From Clostridium sp. (lineage in GTDB: Bacteria > Bacillota > Clostridia > Lachnospirales > Lachnospiraceae): a stretch of 43,436 nucleotides of DNA. The DNA lies in NCBI GenBank assembly GCA_023663815.1, contig JAMPGS010000010.1:1-43436 (forward strand), written 5' to 3'. The position numbers were made by a program, and so were the translations under genes. Positions 24,887-32,954 of the stretch are shown here, piece by piece. Each line of letters opens with the position of its first letter. Position 1 is the first letter of the stretch. Below the pieces are notes generated by a model, which saw nothing but the letters and a program-made list of their open reading frames with translations, was not told where the DNA came from and ran no database searches.

Positions 24887-25615
24887 ATGCGGATAGCAAT
24901 TTGCGATGACGAAAAGGAAATAAGAGATTTACTTTCGGTGAAAATAAAGAAGCTGTACCCGGAAGCAAATCTCTGTTTTTATGCGGACGGGGAGGAACTG
25001 CTCTCGTCAGGCGAAGAGCCGGATATTTTGTTTTTGGATATTCAAATGCCGGGAATAGGCGGGATGGAGGCGGCACGCAGGCTGCGCGCTTACAGTGAAA
25101 GGACGATTCTCATTTTTGTGACGGCCTTGGAGGATTATGTGTTTCAGGCTTTTGACGTGGGCGCCTTTCACTATCTGGTGAAGCCCTTTACCGATGAAAA
25201 ATTTGCGGAAGTGACAAGCCGGGCGGTGGAGCAATATCGGAAGCAGAATAGCATTTTTGAGGAAAATCCATCGGAGCGGAAGGAAAATTATTTGCTGATA
25301 AAGTCGGGAAGTATTCATATAAAGGTATCCTGCGGGGATATTGTCTATGCCGAGGTCTTTAACCGGAAGCTTGTGCTTCACACGACGGAGGAAGAGATTG
25401 AATGTTATGGAAGAATGGCCGATTTAGAAAAACGTTTGGGGCAGGATTTTTTTCGCTGTCATAGGGCCTACCTGATTCATTTTAAGTATGTGTTGAAATA
25501 CGACGCCTCGACGGTTTTTTTGGAAAAGGGAACGGCTCTTATCGCAAAGAAAAAATATACGGAATTTGTAAAACAGTATTTGAGATATAACCAGAGGAAA
25601 GCTGACGGAAATTAA
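24887..25615 (+). CDS. LytTR-family response regulator (AgrA/LytR-like)
   Basis: 242 residues. The receiver domain has CDDEKE, phospho-acceptor Asp51 (ILFLDIQMPGIGG), FVTALEDYVF and LVKPF. The LytTR DNA-binding domain spans about 140-240 (YLLIKSGSIHIKVSCGDIVYAEVFNRKLVLHT; FFRCHRAYLIHFKYV). The open frame reaches upstream, but ATG 24887 with AAAGGA and the receiver start is preferred; ATG 24869 is an alternative. The next gene, a GHKL kinase, starts 2 bases after the stop. Such pairs often control peptide or bacteriocin-type traits; the targets here are unknown. Confidence 0.85.
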   Translation: MRIAICDDEKEIRDLLSVKIKKLYPEANLCFYADGEELLSSGEEPDILFLDIQMPGIGGMEAARRLRAYSERTILIFVTALEDYVFQAFDVGAFHYLVKPFTDEKFAEVTSRAVEQYRKQNSIFEENPSERKENYLLIKSGSIHIKVSCGDIVYAEVFNRKLVLHTTEEEIECYGRMADLEKRLGQDFFRCHRAYLIHFKYVLKYDASTVFLEKGTALIAKKKYTEFVKQYLRYNQRKADGN

Positions 25616-25617
25616 AA

Positions 25618-27057
25618 GTGGCGGATATGGAGAAATATTGGGCGATAATATCATGGATATCGGGAATGGCGCACATCGTGCTTGCCAGCTGTTTGTTTTG
25701 CCGATTTGCAAAGCCTTATTTAAATAACAGAAGTTATGTAAAAATATTAGGTATCGCTTACTTTGCGGTAATGGCGGCGCTTTACTGCGTTCCATGGGAG
25801 ATGGACGGCACAATTGCATATGGAATCGGCGCGTTGGCGGCGCTTATGGTTATGTGTTTTGTTGACCGCCGCAATCGAAGGCAAAAGCTGTTTCTTGTGA
25901 TAACCATGTTCCTCTTGGATTGGGCGGCGGCCGGGGTAGCCAATATTTTCAGATTTTTTATATTTGAAAAAACCGTATATCAGCCTTATGTCCAGAGGCG
26001 TCATTGGCTGCAGTTAGGAGTATTTGCGGGAACGGAGCTTTTGTACGCGGTTTTATATTTTGCGATTATGTCGGCCCTTATTGGGGCGGTAAATAAGGTG
26101 TATGTCGGCAAAAAGGAAAACATGACCGGGAAAGAGCTGGCTCTTATGCTGGCGACACCGCTACTGGTTTTTACAGGATATTGGGCCTTTCAATTTTTTT
26201 CCAACGCATGGCTGGGAACCTTTGAGCATTATATTTGGAATGTTTATTCCCAATACCTGTGGCTAAAAGCTTTATATCAGGCGGCGGTCTGTCCGGCGGT
26301 GATTACCACGGTTATTTTATACCAGAAAATTAAGGAAGGTTATCGGCGGGAAAAAGAAAACGCGGTTTTGGCAGGTCAGATGGAGGACATGAAAAAGCAT
26401 ATCGGCCAGTTGGAAGCCGTTTACAGCGATATTCGGGGGTTAAAGCATGATATAGGCAATCATATTTTGACGCTGGAAGCCCTCCTGCATAAAAACGAGC
26501 GTCAACAGGCGGAGGAATACCTGCTAAAATTTAAGGAAAAGCTGCGTGAAAGCAGCGATGAAATAAAGACAGGCAATCCAGTAACGGATGTTATTTTAAC
26601 AGAAAAGAAAAAGGAAGCGCAGAAAATGGGTGTTGATTTCCTTTGTGATTTTCATTATCCCGAAGGGACGGGAATCAACGCCTTCGACGTCAGCGTTATC
26701 TTAAATAATGGAATCGACAACGCATTGGAGGCAGCGGGAAACGCCGCGAAAGAAACAATTGCAGAGAATGGCGGGCATGGCAGCAGGCCCTATGTCCGCA
26801 TAAGGTCATGGCGGCAGAAAAACGCTTATATGATAGAAATTACAAATCCTTTTGCGGGAAGCTTGTCTTTGAACAGGGAGAGCGGCTTGCCGGAAAGCTC
26901 CAAGGTTAGGGGCGGGCATGGCTTTGGGCTGGTAAATATCCGAAAGGTAGCGCAGCAGTATTTAGGTGAAATTGATGTTTTACAGAGGGAAAATATTTTT
27001 GTTTTAAGTGTGATGCTTATGATAAAGGAGGATAAAAAATGCAGATTCAAGGAGTAA
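25618..27057 (+). CDS. GHKL-type sensor histidine kinase (AgrC-like)
   Basis: 479 residues. The N-terminal half has about six membrane helices (WISGMAHIVLASCLF through YQAAVCPAVITTVILY). The kinase part has the H-box DIRGLKHDIGNHILTLEALL, typical of the HPK10/AgrC class, and a GHKL ATPase with NNGIDNALEAAGN and GHGFGLVNIRKVAQQY. GTG 25618 begins 2 bases after the regulator gene; ATG 25627 is an alternative. No peptide precursor gene was found nearby, so the ligand is unknown. Confidence 0.85.
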   Translation: MADMEKYWAIISWISGMAHIVLASCLFCRFAKPYLNNRSYVKILGIAYFAVMAALYCVPWEMDGTIAYGIGALAALMVMCFVDRRNRRQKLFLVITMFLLDWAAAGVANIFRFFIFEKTVYQPYVQRRHWLQLGVFAGTELLYAVLYFAIMSALIGAVNKVYVGKKENMTGKELALMLATPLLVFTGYWAFQFFSNAWLGTFEHYIWNVYSQYLWLKALYQAAVCPAVITTVILYQKIKEGYRREKENAVLAGQMEDMKKHIGQLEAVYSDIRGLKHDIGNHILTLEALLHKNERQQAEEYLLKFKEKLRESSDEIKTGNPVTDVILTEKKKEAQKMGVDFLCDFHYPEGTGINAFDVSVILNNGIDNALEAAGNAAKETIAENGGHGSRPYVRIRSWRQKNAYMIEITNPFAGSLSLNRESGLPESSKVRGGHGFGLVNIRKVAQQYLGEIDVLQRENIFVLSVMLMIKEDKKCRFKE

Positions 27058-27353
27058 ACGGAGCAGCACAGGGCGGAAATATGGGAATGGAGCAAGTTTC
27101 CGACGCATATAGCAGAAAGCTTCAAAAGCAGATTGCCGATGCGCAGAAAAAATTGCAGGAGGTTTCCACGGACGACGAGCTTAGCTCGGAGGAAAAAATG
27201 AAAAAGCGGCAGGAGCTTTTGCGGAAGATAAACGAATTAAATATTCAACTGCAACAGCACCAGAGAGAACTCCGCAGGAAAAAAGAGAATGAAGAAAAAG
27301 GAGAAAAAGAGAATGACACAAAAACACAAAAAGAGAATGACATAAAAGCATAA
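27039..27353 (+). CDS. FlxA-like small coiled-coil protein
   Basis: 104 residues, mostly helical and charged. The core KLQKQIADAQKKLQEVSTDDELSSEEKMKKRQELLRKINELNIQLQQHQ matches the FlxA-like pattern (PF14282), whose role is unclear. The C-terminal 25 residues are a repetitive K/E/N stretch (KENEEKGEKENDTKTQKEND), which looks like repeat expansion. ATG 27039 has a strong AAAGGAGGAT and overlaps the kinase gene by 19 bases, so it belongs to the same transcript. Confidence 0.7.
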   Translation: MQIQGVNGAAQGGNMGMEQVSDAYSRKLQKQIADAQKKLQEVSTDDELSSEEKMKKRQELLRKINELNIQLQQHQRELRRKKENEEKGEKENDTKTQKENDIKA

Positions 27354-27464
27354 AGCCTAAATGCTGCAAAGAATGATGCCAAACGCACAAAGACTGTGCA
27401 AAGCGAAAAACAAAAAGCGGCGCAGAGCGGGAAACAAAGCATGATGCAGAGCGCAAAATCTCTG

Positions 27465-27493
27465 ATGACTTTCCTCTTTATCTGTGCTATACT
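27465..27493 (+). promoter_or_regulatory. Promoter for the second MFS gene
   Basis: ATGACT at 27465-27470 and TATACT at 27488-27493 are 17 bases apart, with TG one base before the -10 (TGCTATACT). The MFS start is 35 bases downstream. Confidence 0.55.
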
Positions 27494-27527
27494 CTTACCA
27501 GTACAGGAGAGGATAAGGTGTTAAATC

Positions 27528-28730
27528 ATGATTAAATTTTTAGATAAGGAGAAAAAGAAGCCGTTTCTTTTCAGCTATGGGGCGTTTTTAATTAACGGAA
27601 TGTTGGCTCTGTCTATCGGCTCGCTGCTTCCTTTTATTAGGGAGGCGAAAGGGCTGGATTATGCCTTTAGCGGCCTGCTTGTGAGCATCCATTCCGTGGG
27701 GAATTTGGCGGCCGGTTTTTTAGCGGGGGTACTTGCCGTTAGGGTAGGGAGAAAGCGGAGTATTCTCTTGTTTGAAAGTTTGTTTTTCATATCTTTTTGT
27801 ATCATGATATTTGGTAAAAATCGTCCGGCGTTGCTTCTGGCTTTCCTTTTAACCGGACTTGCAAGAGGGGCTTCCAGCAATTTTAATAACACGAATATTA
27901 ACGGCTTAGCGCCCGGCAAGGCGTGGGCAATCAACGGGCTCCACGCTATGTTTGCAACAGGGGCTTTTCTGTTTCCTCTGTTGCTGACGCTGGCAACCTC
28001 GTTTAATGCGGAGTATTGGATTTATATTTGCTATTTCATGCTGGCAATGGGAATTCTCGTGTGGCTGCTTTACTTTTTTATGCCTATAAAAAATGAAGAA
28101 GCAGAAAAAATAAAAAAGATGAAAAAGGCGGAAAAGAGAGAAAAAACCGGAGGGGAATACCAGTTTTTCAAGGAGCCGCTTTTTTTGTTGTGCACGGCGG
28201 TTTTGTTTGTCTATCTGTGCGCGGAACAGGGAGTAATCGGCTGGCTGATTACATATTTTGAGGATTCAGGCCTTTTGAGCCCGGCTCTTTCCCAGATTAT
28301 GGCGAGCGTGCTTTGGATTATGATTTTGGCGGGCAGGCTGACCGTTGCGTGGCTGTCAACCAAGGTAAAAAAAGAAAATATGCTGGTTGTCATGGGAATT
28401 GGTTTCGCGCTGTTTTTCTTTGTGCTTCTTTTTGGGAAAAGCGCGGGGATGATAGTCGTAGGCATTATGGGATTTGGCTTCAGCATGGCGGGCATTTATC
28501 CCACAACGGTCTCCGTTGCAGGCTATATTATCCAAAAGTATCAGCTTGCGTGGAGCTTTATGCTCACCCTTGCAAGCTTTGGCTCCATCATCATGCCCAC
28601 CGTAATAGGCAAAATTGCCCAGCAAGCCGGGATTGTCTATGGAATGTGGTCGGTGGTGGTTGCGGTGGTAATTGATTTAGCGCTGCTTATTGGACTTAAG
28701 ATTTACCTGCCGCGTCTGCAGAAAGATTGA
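27528..28730 (+). CDS. MFS transporter
   Basis: 400 residues, twelve predicted helices. Features include FLINGMLALSIGSLLPFIREAKGL at the N-terminus, the helix 2-3 loop VLAVRVGRKRSI, and a Lys/Glu-rich central loop (EEAEKIKKMKKAEKREKTGG). The second half has a Gly-rich MGFGFSMAGIYPTTVSVAGY helix. It resembles FucP/ProP-like or drug-type carriers of unknown substrate. Located just before the rhamnose mutarotase gene on the same strand, which allows, but does not prove, a sugar role. Confidence 0.8.
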   Translation: MIKFLDKEKKKPFLFSYGAFLINGMLALSIGSLLPFIREAKGLDYAFSGLLVSIHSVGNLAAGFLAGVLAVRVGRKRSILLFESLFFISFCIMIFGKNRPALLLAFLLTGLARGASSNFNNTNINGLAPGKAWAINGLHAMFATGAFLFPLLLTLATSFNAEYWIYICYFMLAMGILVWLLYFFMPIKNEEAEKIKKMKKAEKREKTGGEYQFFKEPLFLLCTAVLFVYLCAEQGVIGWLITYFEDSGLLSPALSQIMASVLWIMILAGRLTVAWLSTKVKKENMLVVMGIGFALFFFVLLFGKSAGMIVVGIMGFGFSMAGIYPTTVSVAGYIIQKYQLAWSFMLTLASFGSIIMPTVIGKIAQQAGIVYGMWSVVVAVVIDLALLIGLKIYLPRLQKD

Positions 28731-28922
28731 GAAGTATGCCTGCAAAAGATTGAGAGTATTTGCTTGCCATGGAGAAATAATTTTGATAAGCTGGATAGTG
28801 ATAAAACGTATGGCAATAGCTCTTTTTTAAAGAGCGGATAGGCCATGCGCCAGTTGAAAAATGGCCGTAAACAGCCGCAGATTGCTGCTTGCGGGAATAA
28901 AAAGAAAGGTGGGATTACGAAA

Positions 28923-29234
28923 ATGATTAAAGGATTTAAAATGAAGTTATATCCGGGAATGGAAGCCGAGTATGAAAAGAGGCATAACCAGCTTTGGCCG
29001 GAAATGAAAGACATGATTCATGAGCACGGGGGAAAAAATTATTCTATTTTTCTCGACAGGGATACGCTGACCTTGTTCGGGTACATTGAGATTGAGGACG
29101 AGGCTCTTTGGAGCGCGGGAGCGGACACGGCAATCAACCGGAAATGGTGGGATTTTATGGCCGATATTATGGAGACAAACCCGGACAACAGCCCGGTTTC
29201 CATTGATTTGCAGCCGGTGTTTCATTTGGATTGA
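28923..29234 (+). CDS. rhaM: L-rhamnose mutarotase
   Basis: 103 residues, the normal size. It interconverts the alpha and beta anomers of L-rhamnose. The motif KLYPGMEAEYEKRHNQLWPEM holds the catalytic His; later WWDFMADIMETNPDNSP and LQPVFHL are typical. ATG 28923 is preceded by AAAGGTGGG at 28905-28913; an open frame upstream to 28845 has no ribosome site. No other rhamnose genes are in the window, so it is an orphan here. The 192-base upstream gap contains a two-part hairpin (ATGGC/GCCAT enclosing GCTCTTT/AAAGAGC, about 28810-28854). Confidence 0.85.
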   Translation: MIKGFKMKLYPGMEAEYEKRHNQLWPEMKDMIHEHGGKNYSIFLDRDTLTLFGYIEIEDEALWSAGADTAINRKWWDFMADIMETNPDNSPVSIDLQPVFHLD

Positions 29235-29286
29235 AAAAAGAAGCGGAACGGCTTGGCAGAGGCTGCTGCGGAAGTAAAACCTACAT

Positions 29287-29315
29287 TTGACTTATTTCAT
29301 TTCAATCATTATAAT
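29287..29315 (+). promoter_or_regulatory. Near-consensus promoter for the CobW operon
   Basis: TTGACT at 29287-29292 and TATAAT at 29310-29315 are exactly 17 bases apart. The gene starts 51 bases later, leaving room for a repressor site, but no clear palindrome such as a Zur box was seen. Confidence 0.75.
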
Positions 29316-29365
29316 ATATGCGGAGCAAAAAAGAACATATATTTTTAAGGAAAGAAGGAATTGCA

Positions 29366-30637
29366 ATGACAAAAATTGATATCGTATCAGGATTTTTAGG
29401 TGCGGGGAAAACGACATTGATTAAAAAGCTTCTGGCGGAAGCTCTGAGCGATACGAAGGTTGTTTTGATTGAAAATGAATTTGGGGAAATAGGGATTGAC
29501 GGCGGCTTTTTAAAGGAAGCCGGTATTGAGATTAAGGAAATGAATTCCGGTTGCATTTGCTGCTCGCTGGTGGGAGATTTCGGGACTTCTCTCAAAGAGG
29601 TTATGCACACCTACGAGCCCGAAAGAATCTTGATTGAGCCCTCCGGCGTGGGAAAACTTTCGGATGTAATGAAAGCGGTGCAGGATGTGATAGACACAAA
29701 AGAGGTTGCGCTCAACAGCGCCGTTGCGGTTGTGGACGCCGCTAAATGTAAAATGTACATTAAAAATTTCGGCGAATTTTTTATAAACCAAATTGCTCAT
29801 GCGGGCACCATTATTTTAAGCCGGACGGGTAATATATCCGAGGAAAAATTAAATAAATGTATAGAGCTGATTCGGGAACACAATGAAAAAGCTACGATTG
29901 TTACCACCCCATGGGACGAATTGGACGGAAAAGATATTTTGGCCGCTATTGAAGGCGCGAAAGACTTGGAAGCGGAAATGATGGCCGAGCTGCAGGCAAA
30001 CCGGAACAGAGAGGAAGAGGAACATCACCATCATCATCACGGCGAGGAGTGCGACTGTGAACACCATCGCCATGGTGCGGAGGAGCACGAACAGCATCAT
30101 CATGATGAAGAAGAGCATGAACATCATCACCATCATGACGAGGAAGAACACGGCCACCACCATCACGACGAAGAAGAGCATGAGCATCATCATGACGAGG
30201 AGGGACACGACCATCACCATCATGAAGAGTATGAGCACGGACATCATCACGACGAAGAAGAGCACAGCCATCACCATCACGGCGAAGAAGAACATGAGCA
30301 TCATCATCACCACGACGAGGAGTGCGGCTGCGGGCATCATCACGAACACGGCCACCATCATGCGGATGAAGTGTTCACAAGCTGGGGAATGGAGACACCG
30401 AAGGCCTATACAAAGGAAGGAATTTCCGATATTTTGGAAGAGCTTGAAAAGGAGAGCAAATATGGGTTTGTGCTTCGGGCAAAGGGTATGGTTGCCGGGG
30501 CGGAAGGCGGATGGATTTATTTTGACTATGTGCCGGGAGAAAGTAATGTGCGCGAGGGTAAGCCTGACGTGACCGGTAAATTCTGCGTGATTGGTTCCGA
30601 GCTTAAAGAGGACGCGCTTGGAGAGCTTTTCAGTTAA
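29366..30637 (+). CDS. CobW/COG0523-family metal GTPase with large His-rich domain
   Basis: 423 residues. GTPase signatures: SGFLGAGKTTLIKK (P-loop), ENEFGEIGIDG (switch), the metal motif CICC at 63-66 and LIEPSGVG (Walker B region). The C-terminal CobW domain is near 335-423. Between them, about residues 219-335, is a His/Glu/Asp-rich block with dozens of His in runs such as HHHHHDEEEH, plus CGCG. The family loads zinc, cobalt or nickel onto target enzymes and His-rich loops store or deliver the metal. AAAGAAGGA precedes ATG 29366. First of three genes in a likely operon. Confidence 0.88.
   Translation: MTKIDIVSGFLGAGKTTLIKKLLAEALSDTKVVLIENEFGEIGIDGGFLKEAGIEIKEMNSGCICCSLVGDFGTSLKEVMHTYEPERILIEPSGVGKLSDVMKAVQDVIDTKEVALNSAVAVVDAAKCKMYIKNFGEFFINQIAHAGTIILSRTGNISEEKLNKCIELIREHNEKATIVTTPWDELDGKDILAAIEGAKDLEAEMMAELQANRNREEEEHHHHHHGEECDCEHHRHGAEEHEQHHHDEEEHEHHHHHDEEEHGHHHHDEEEHEHHHDEEGHDHHHHEEYEHGHHHDEEEHSHHHHGEEEHEHHHHHDEECGCGHHHEHGHHHADEVFTSWGMETPKAYTKEGISDILEELEKESKYGFVLRAKGMVAGAEGGWIYFDYVPGESNVREGKPDVTGKFCVIGSELKEDALGELFS
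30025..30365. repeat. His/Glu codon repeat block in the CobW gene
   Basis: Low-complexity coding DNA made of CAT/CAC and GAA/GAG/GAC codons, with repeating HHHHDEEEHEHHH-like units of irregular length. It stays in frame. Confidence 0.85.
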
Positions 30638-30682
30638 AATTATCGTCGGGTTATTTTATGCAAGGCAGAAAGAAGGGATAGC

Positions 30683-31612
30683 ATGAAGCCGGTTTACGTT
30701 ATTAACGGTTTTTTGGAAAGCGGGAAAACAGAATTTATTTCCTTTACGCTGGCACAGCCTTATTTTCAGGTGAAGGGAAAAACCCTTTTAATCGTCTGTG
30801 AGGAAGGGGAAAACGAATACGAGGAGGCGCTTTTAAAAAAGAGCCGCACCGAGCTTGTTCTGATTGAGGAGGAGGAAGAGTTTACGCCCGCTCATTTGAC
30901 GGAGCTTGAAAAAAAATACAAACCGGAGCGCATCATTATAGAATACAACGGCATGTGGAATTTTAAAAATATGAAGCTTCCGCCCCGCTGGACGATTGAG
31001 CAGCAGATTACAACCATAGATGCCTCCACTTTTCCCATGTATTTTACAAATATGAAGTCTCTGCTGGCGGAAATGCTTCGGAAGTCGGAAATGATTATTT
31101 TTAACCGCTGCGATAACGTGGAAGATTTGAGCGTTTACAAAAGAAATGTAAAGGCGATTAACCAGCAGGCGGATATTATTTTTGAGGACGCGCAGGGAGA
31201 AATAAATCAGATTTTCGAGGATGACCTGCCTTATAGTCTGGATGCGCCTGTTATTGAATTAGATAACGAGGGTTATGGAATCTGGTATCTGGATAGCCTT
31301 GATAATTTGGAACGATATATTGGAAAAACAATCCAATTTACGGCGATGGTGCTGAAGCCTAGGGAATTTCCTAAAGGGTATTTTGTGCCCGGACGCATGG
31401 CAATGACCTGCTGTGCGGAGGATATGGCGTTTCTCGGCTTTGCCTGCGAGTATGACAAGTGCGGCGAGCTTGCGGAAAAACAGTGGATAAAAGTGACCGC
31501 CAAGGTGGCGGAAGAATATTTTGAGGATTACGGGGGGAAAGGCCCGATTCTCAAAGCCCTCAGTATTGAGAAAACAAAAACTCCAAAGGAGCCGATTATT
31601 AGTTTTATGTAA
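30683..31612 (+). CDS. CobW-like P-loop GTPase fused to a TIGR03943/DUF1980-like domain
   Basis: 309 residues. The N-terminal part is a CobW-type fold with P-loop NGFLESGKTEFI and RIIIEYNGMWN in place of the usual E(P/T)(S/T)G. The CxCC metal motif is absent, so it is a divergent member. From about residue 212 the sequence (YIGKTIQFTAMVLKPREFPKGYFVPGRMAMTCCAED, then LGFACEY) resembles the OB-like domain of the YcgQ/TIGR03943 family, usually a separate protein beside the YcgR permease and zinc CobW genes. The fusion joins two parts of a known gene neighbourhood. Starts 45 bases after the His-rich GTPase. Confidence 0.72.
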   Translation: MKPVYVINGFLESGKTEFISFTLAQPYFQVKGKTLLIVCEEGENEYEEALLKKSRTELVLIEEEEEFTPAHLTELEKKYKPERIIIEYNGMWNFKNMKLPPRWTIEQQITTIDASTFPMYFTNMKSLLAEMLRKSEMIIFNRCDNVEDLSVYKRNVKAINQQADIIFEDAQGEINQIFEDDLPYSLDAPVIELDNEGYGIWYLDSLDNLERYIGKTIQFTAMVLKPREFPKGYFVPGRMAMTCCAEDMAFLGFACEYDKCGELAEKQWIKVTAKVAEEYFEDYGGKGPILKALSIEKTKTPKEPIISFM

Positions 31613-31630
31613 AAAAGGAGGGAAATCACA

Positions 31631-32545
31631 ATGTATCAGTATTCCATCATTCAATGGTTATTTTTCTTTTATTTATATTGCTTTTTCGGTTGGATATTTG
31701 AATCTACATTTGTTTCTGTAAAGAGCAGAAAGTTTGTGAACCGTGGTTTTATGCGGGGGCCTTTTCTGCCGATATATGGAAGCGGTGCGATTATGATGCT
31801 TGTGGTTTCTATGCCTTTTCAGGATAACATTTTTTTCACATATATTGCCGGGTGTATCGGCGCTACCGCGCTGGAGCTGGTGACGGGTGAGCTTATGGAA
31901 GCGCTCTTTAAGGTGCGCTATTGGGATTACTCCAATCAGCGGTTTAACTATAAAGGGCATATCTGCTTATCCTCCACTGTGGCGTGGGGTTTTTTAACAA
32001 TATTGATGACGGAATTTCTTCATAAAGGCGTCGAGCGGATTTTGTATATACTGCCGTCTGCAGTGGTCACGGTGCTTACAGTTTTTACAAGTCTTTACAT
32101 AGTCGTTGACTTTACGCTTTCCTTCAAGGCGGCTCTGGAACTGCGGGATGTGCTTGTCGGGCTGGAAAAGGCGCGGCAGGAGATGGAGCGGATTCAAAAG
32201 CGGCTGGATGTTATTATTGCGGTTGCCAGCGATGAGATTGAGGCCCGCAGGCAGGAAAACAGCGTGAGGGCGGAAGAGCTTATGGAAAGCATCGAGGCGA
32301 AATTCGGTTCTTTAAAAGAACGCCTGAGAATCAACCCGTCGGAATTTGTCGATGAGGTGAGGGAAGAAATTATAGAGCTGCGCAGTAAATACGGTATAGA
32401 AAAAGAACACCGTATGCAGTTTAGAAGATTAAAGAGTTTTTATCAGAGAAATTTGATTAAAGGAAATCCCACCATGCACTCCGTGCACTTTAGCGAGGCG
32501 TTGGAGGAGTTAAAGAAGGCGGCGAATGAGAAAAGGCGGCGGTGA
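31631..32545 (+). CDS. PF06541-family membrane protein (putative ABC transporter permease, CmpB-like)
   Basis: 304 residues. The first 165 or so carry about five membrane helices with the family motif YCFFGWIFESTFVSVKSRKFVNRGFMRGPFLPIYGSGA and WDYSNQRFNYKGHICLSSTVAWG. The C-terminal 130 residues are a cytosolic coiled-coil-like region (LEKARQEMERIQKRLDVIIA; EELMESIEAKFGSLKERL). The biochemical role is unknown; the ABC label comes from the family name. AAAAGGAGGGAAATCACA precedes ATG 31631, 18 bases after the GTPase fusion gene, so it is probably in the same operon. Confidence 0.78.
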   Translation: MYQYSIIQWLFFFYLYCFFGWIFESTFVSVKSRKFVNRGFMRGPFLPIYGSGAIMMLVVSMPFQDNIFFTYIAGCIGATALELVTGELMEALFKVRYWDYSNQRFNYKGHICLSSTVAWGFLTILMTEFLHKGVERILYILPSAVVTVLTVFTSLYIVVDFTLSFKAALELRDVLVGLEKARQEMERIQKRLDVIIAVASDEIEARRQENSVRAEELMESIEAKFGSLKERLRINPSEFVDEVREEIIELRSKYGIEKEHRMQFRRLKSFYQRNLIKGNPTMHSVHFSEALEELKKAANEKRRR

Positions 32546-32559
32546 AATAAGAGTTGATA

Positions 32560-32680
32560 AGAGTAGAAGGTAAAGCTTTCAATCCGAAAGGTTTGCGTTG
32601 GCATCGTGTCTACAAGCTCCATTTATGCGCATTGCTTAATAAAGCTGAAAGATAAAAGCAATGCAGAAATAAGGGAAAAT
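32560..32680. repeat. Hairpin-rich intergenic element, copy B
   Basis: Diverged copy of the element at 24052-24172. Shared words in order include CTTTCA-x-TCCGAA, GTTTG, CTCC, TTATGCGCA, AAAGCTGAAA and GCAGAAAT. It has GAAGG/CTTTC near the start and a perfect GCATTGCTT/AAGCAATGC stem (32629-32664). Stem positions are partly shifted relative to copy A. It lies between the PF06541 gene and the tRNA promoter. Confidence 0.65.
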
Positions 32681-32706
32681 AATAAAGAAAAATAATGAAA
32701 AAAGGC

Positions 32707-32735
32707 TTGCATTATTTGTAGAGTTGTACTAAAAT
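32707..32735 (+). promoter_or_regulatory. Likely promoter of tRNA-Glu
   Basis: TTGCAT at 32707-32712 and TAAAAT at 32730-32735 are 17 bases apart, 52 bases before the mature tRNA. The -35 matches consensus only partly. Confidence 0.45.
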
Positions 32736-32787
32736 ATGTAAGTGTGATGTGCAATTAATGTTGAATTGGAGCATTGCGCTACTGAAT

Positions 32788-32859
32788 GGCTCGTTGGTCA
32801 AGCGGTTAAGACGCCGCCCTCTCACGGCGGAAACAGGGGTTCGATTCCCCTACGAGCTG
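32788..32859 (+). tRNA. tRNA-Glu (anticodon CTC)
   Basis: 72 bases fold as a cloverleaf: acceptor GGCTCGT pairs with ACGAGCT (the first pair is G-T), the anticodon arm is CCGCC/GGCGG with loop CTCTCAC (anticodon CTC at 32821-32823), and the T arm is AGGGG-TTCGATT-CCCCT. Discriminator G at 32859; the CCA is not encoded. The AT-rich phage DNA begins right after it, so it probably served as the integration site. Confidence 0.93.
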
Positions 32860-32887
32860 TTATTTTAATTGAATAGCTTAACCCTTG

Positions 32888-32931
32888 AAAACGCTGAAAA
32901 TGCTGTAAATATGGCATATAGAGCGTTTTTT
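32888..32931 (+). terminator. Terminator after tRNA-Glu
   Basis: AAAACGCT (32888-32895) pairs with AGCGTTTT (32922-32929), with an inner ATGC/GCAT stem, and continues into a T run. Confidence 0.75.
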
Positions 32932-32954
32932 TATTTTAAACATCATTCAGTATA

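Noticed and set aside
28810-28854. Riboswitch before the rhamnose mutarotase gene
   Set aside because: Only a two-part hairpin is visible and it does not match any riboswitch class I can recognise.
29849-30361. Met/Val-rich open frame on the minus strand resembling a membrane protein
   Set aside because: It is the reverse complement of the His/Glu codon block of the CobW gene; no ribosome site.
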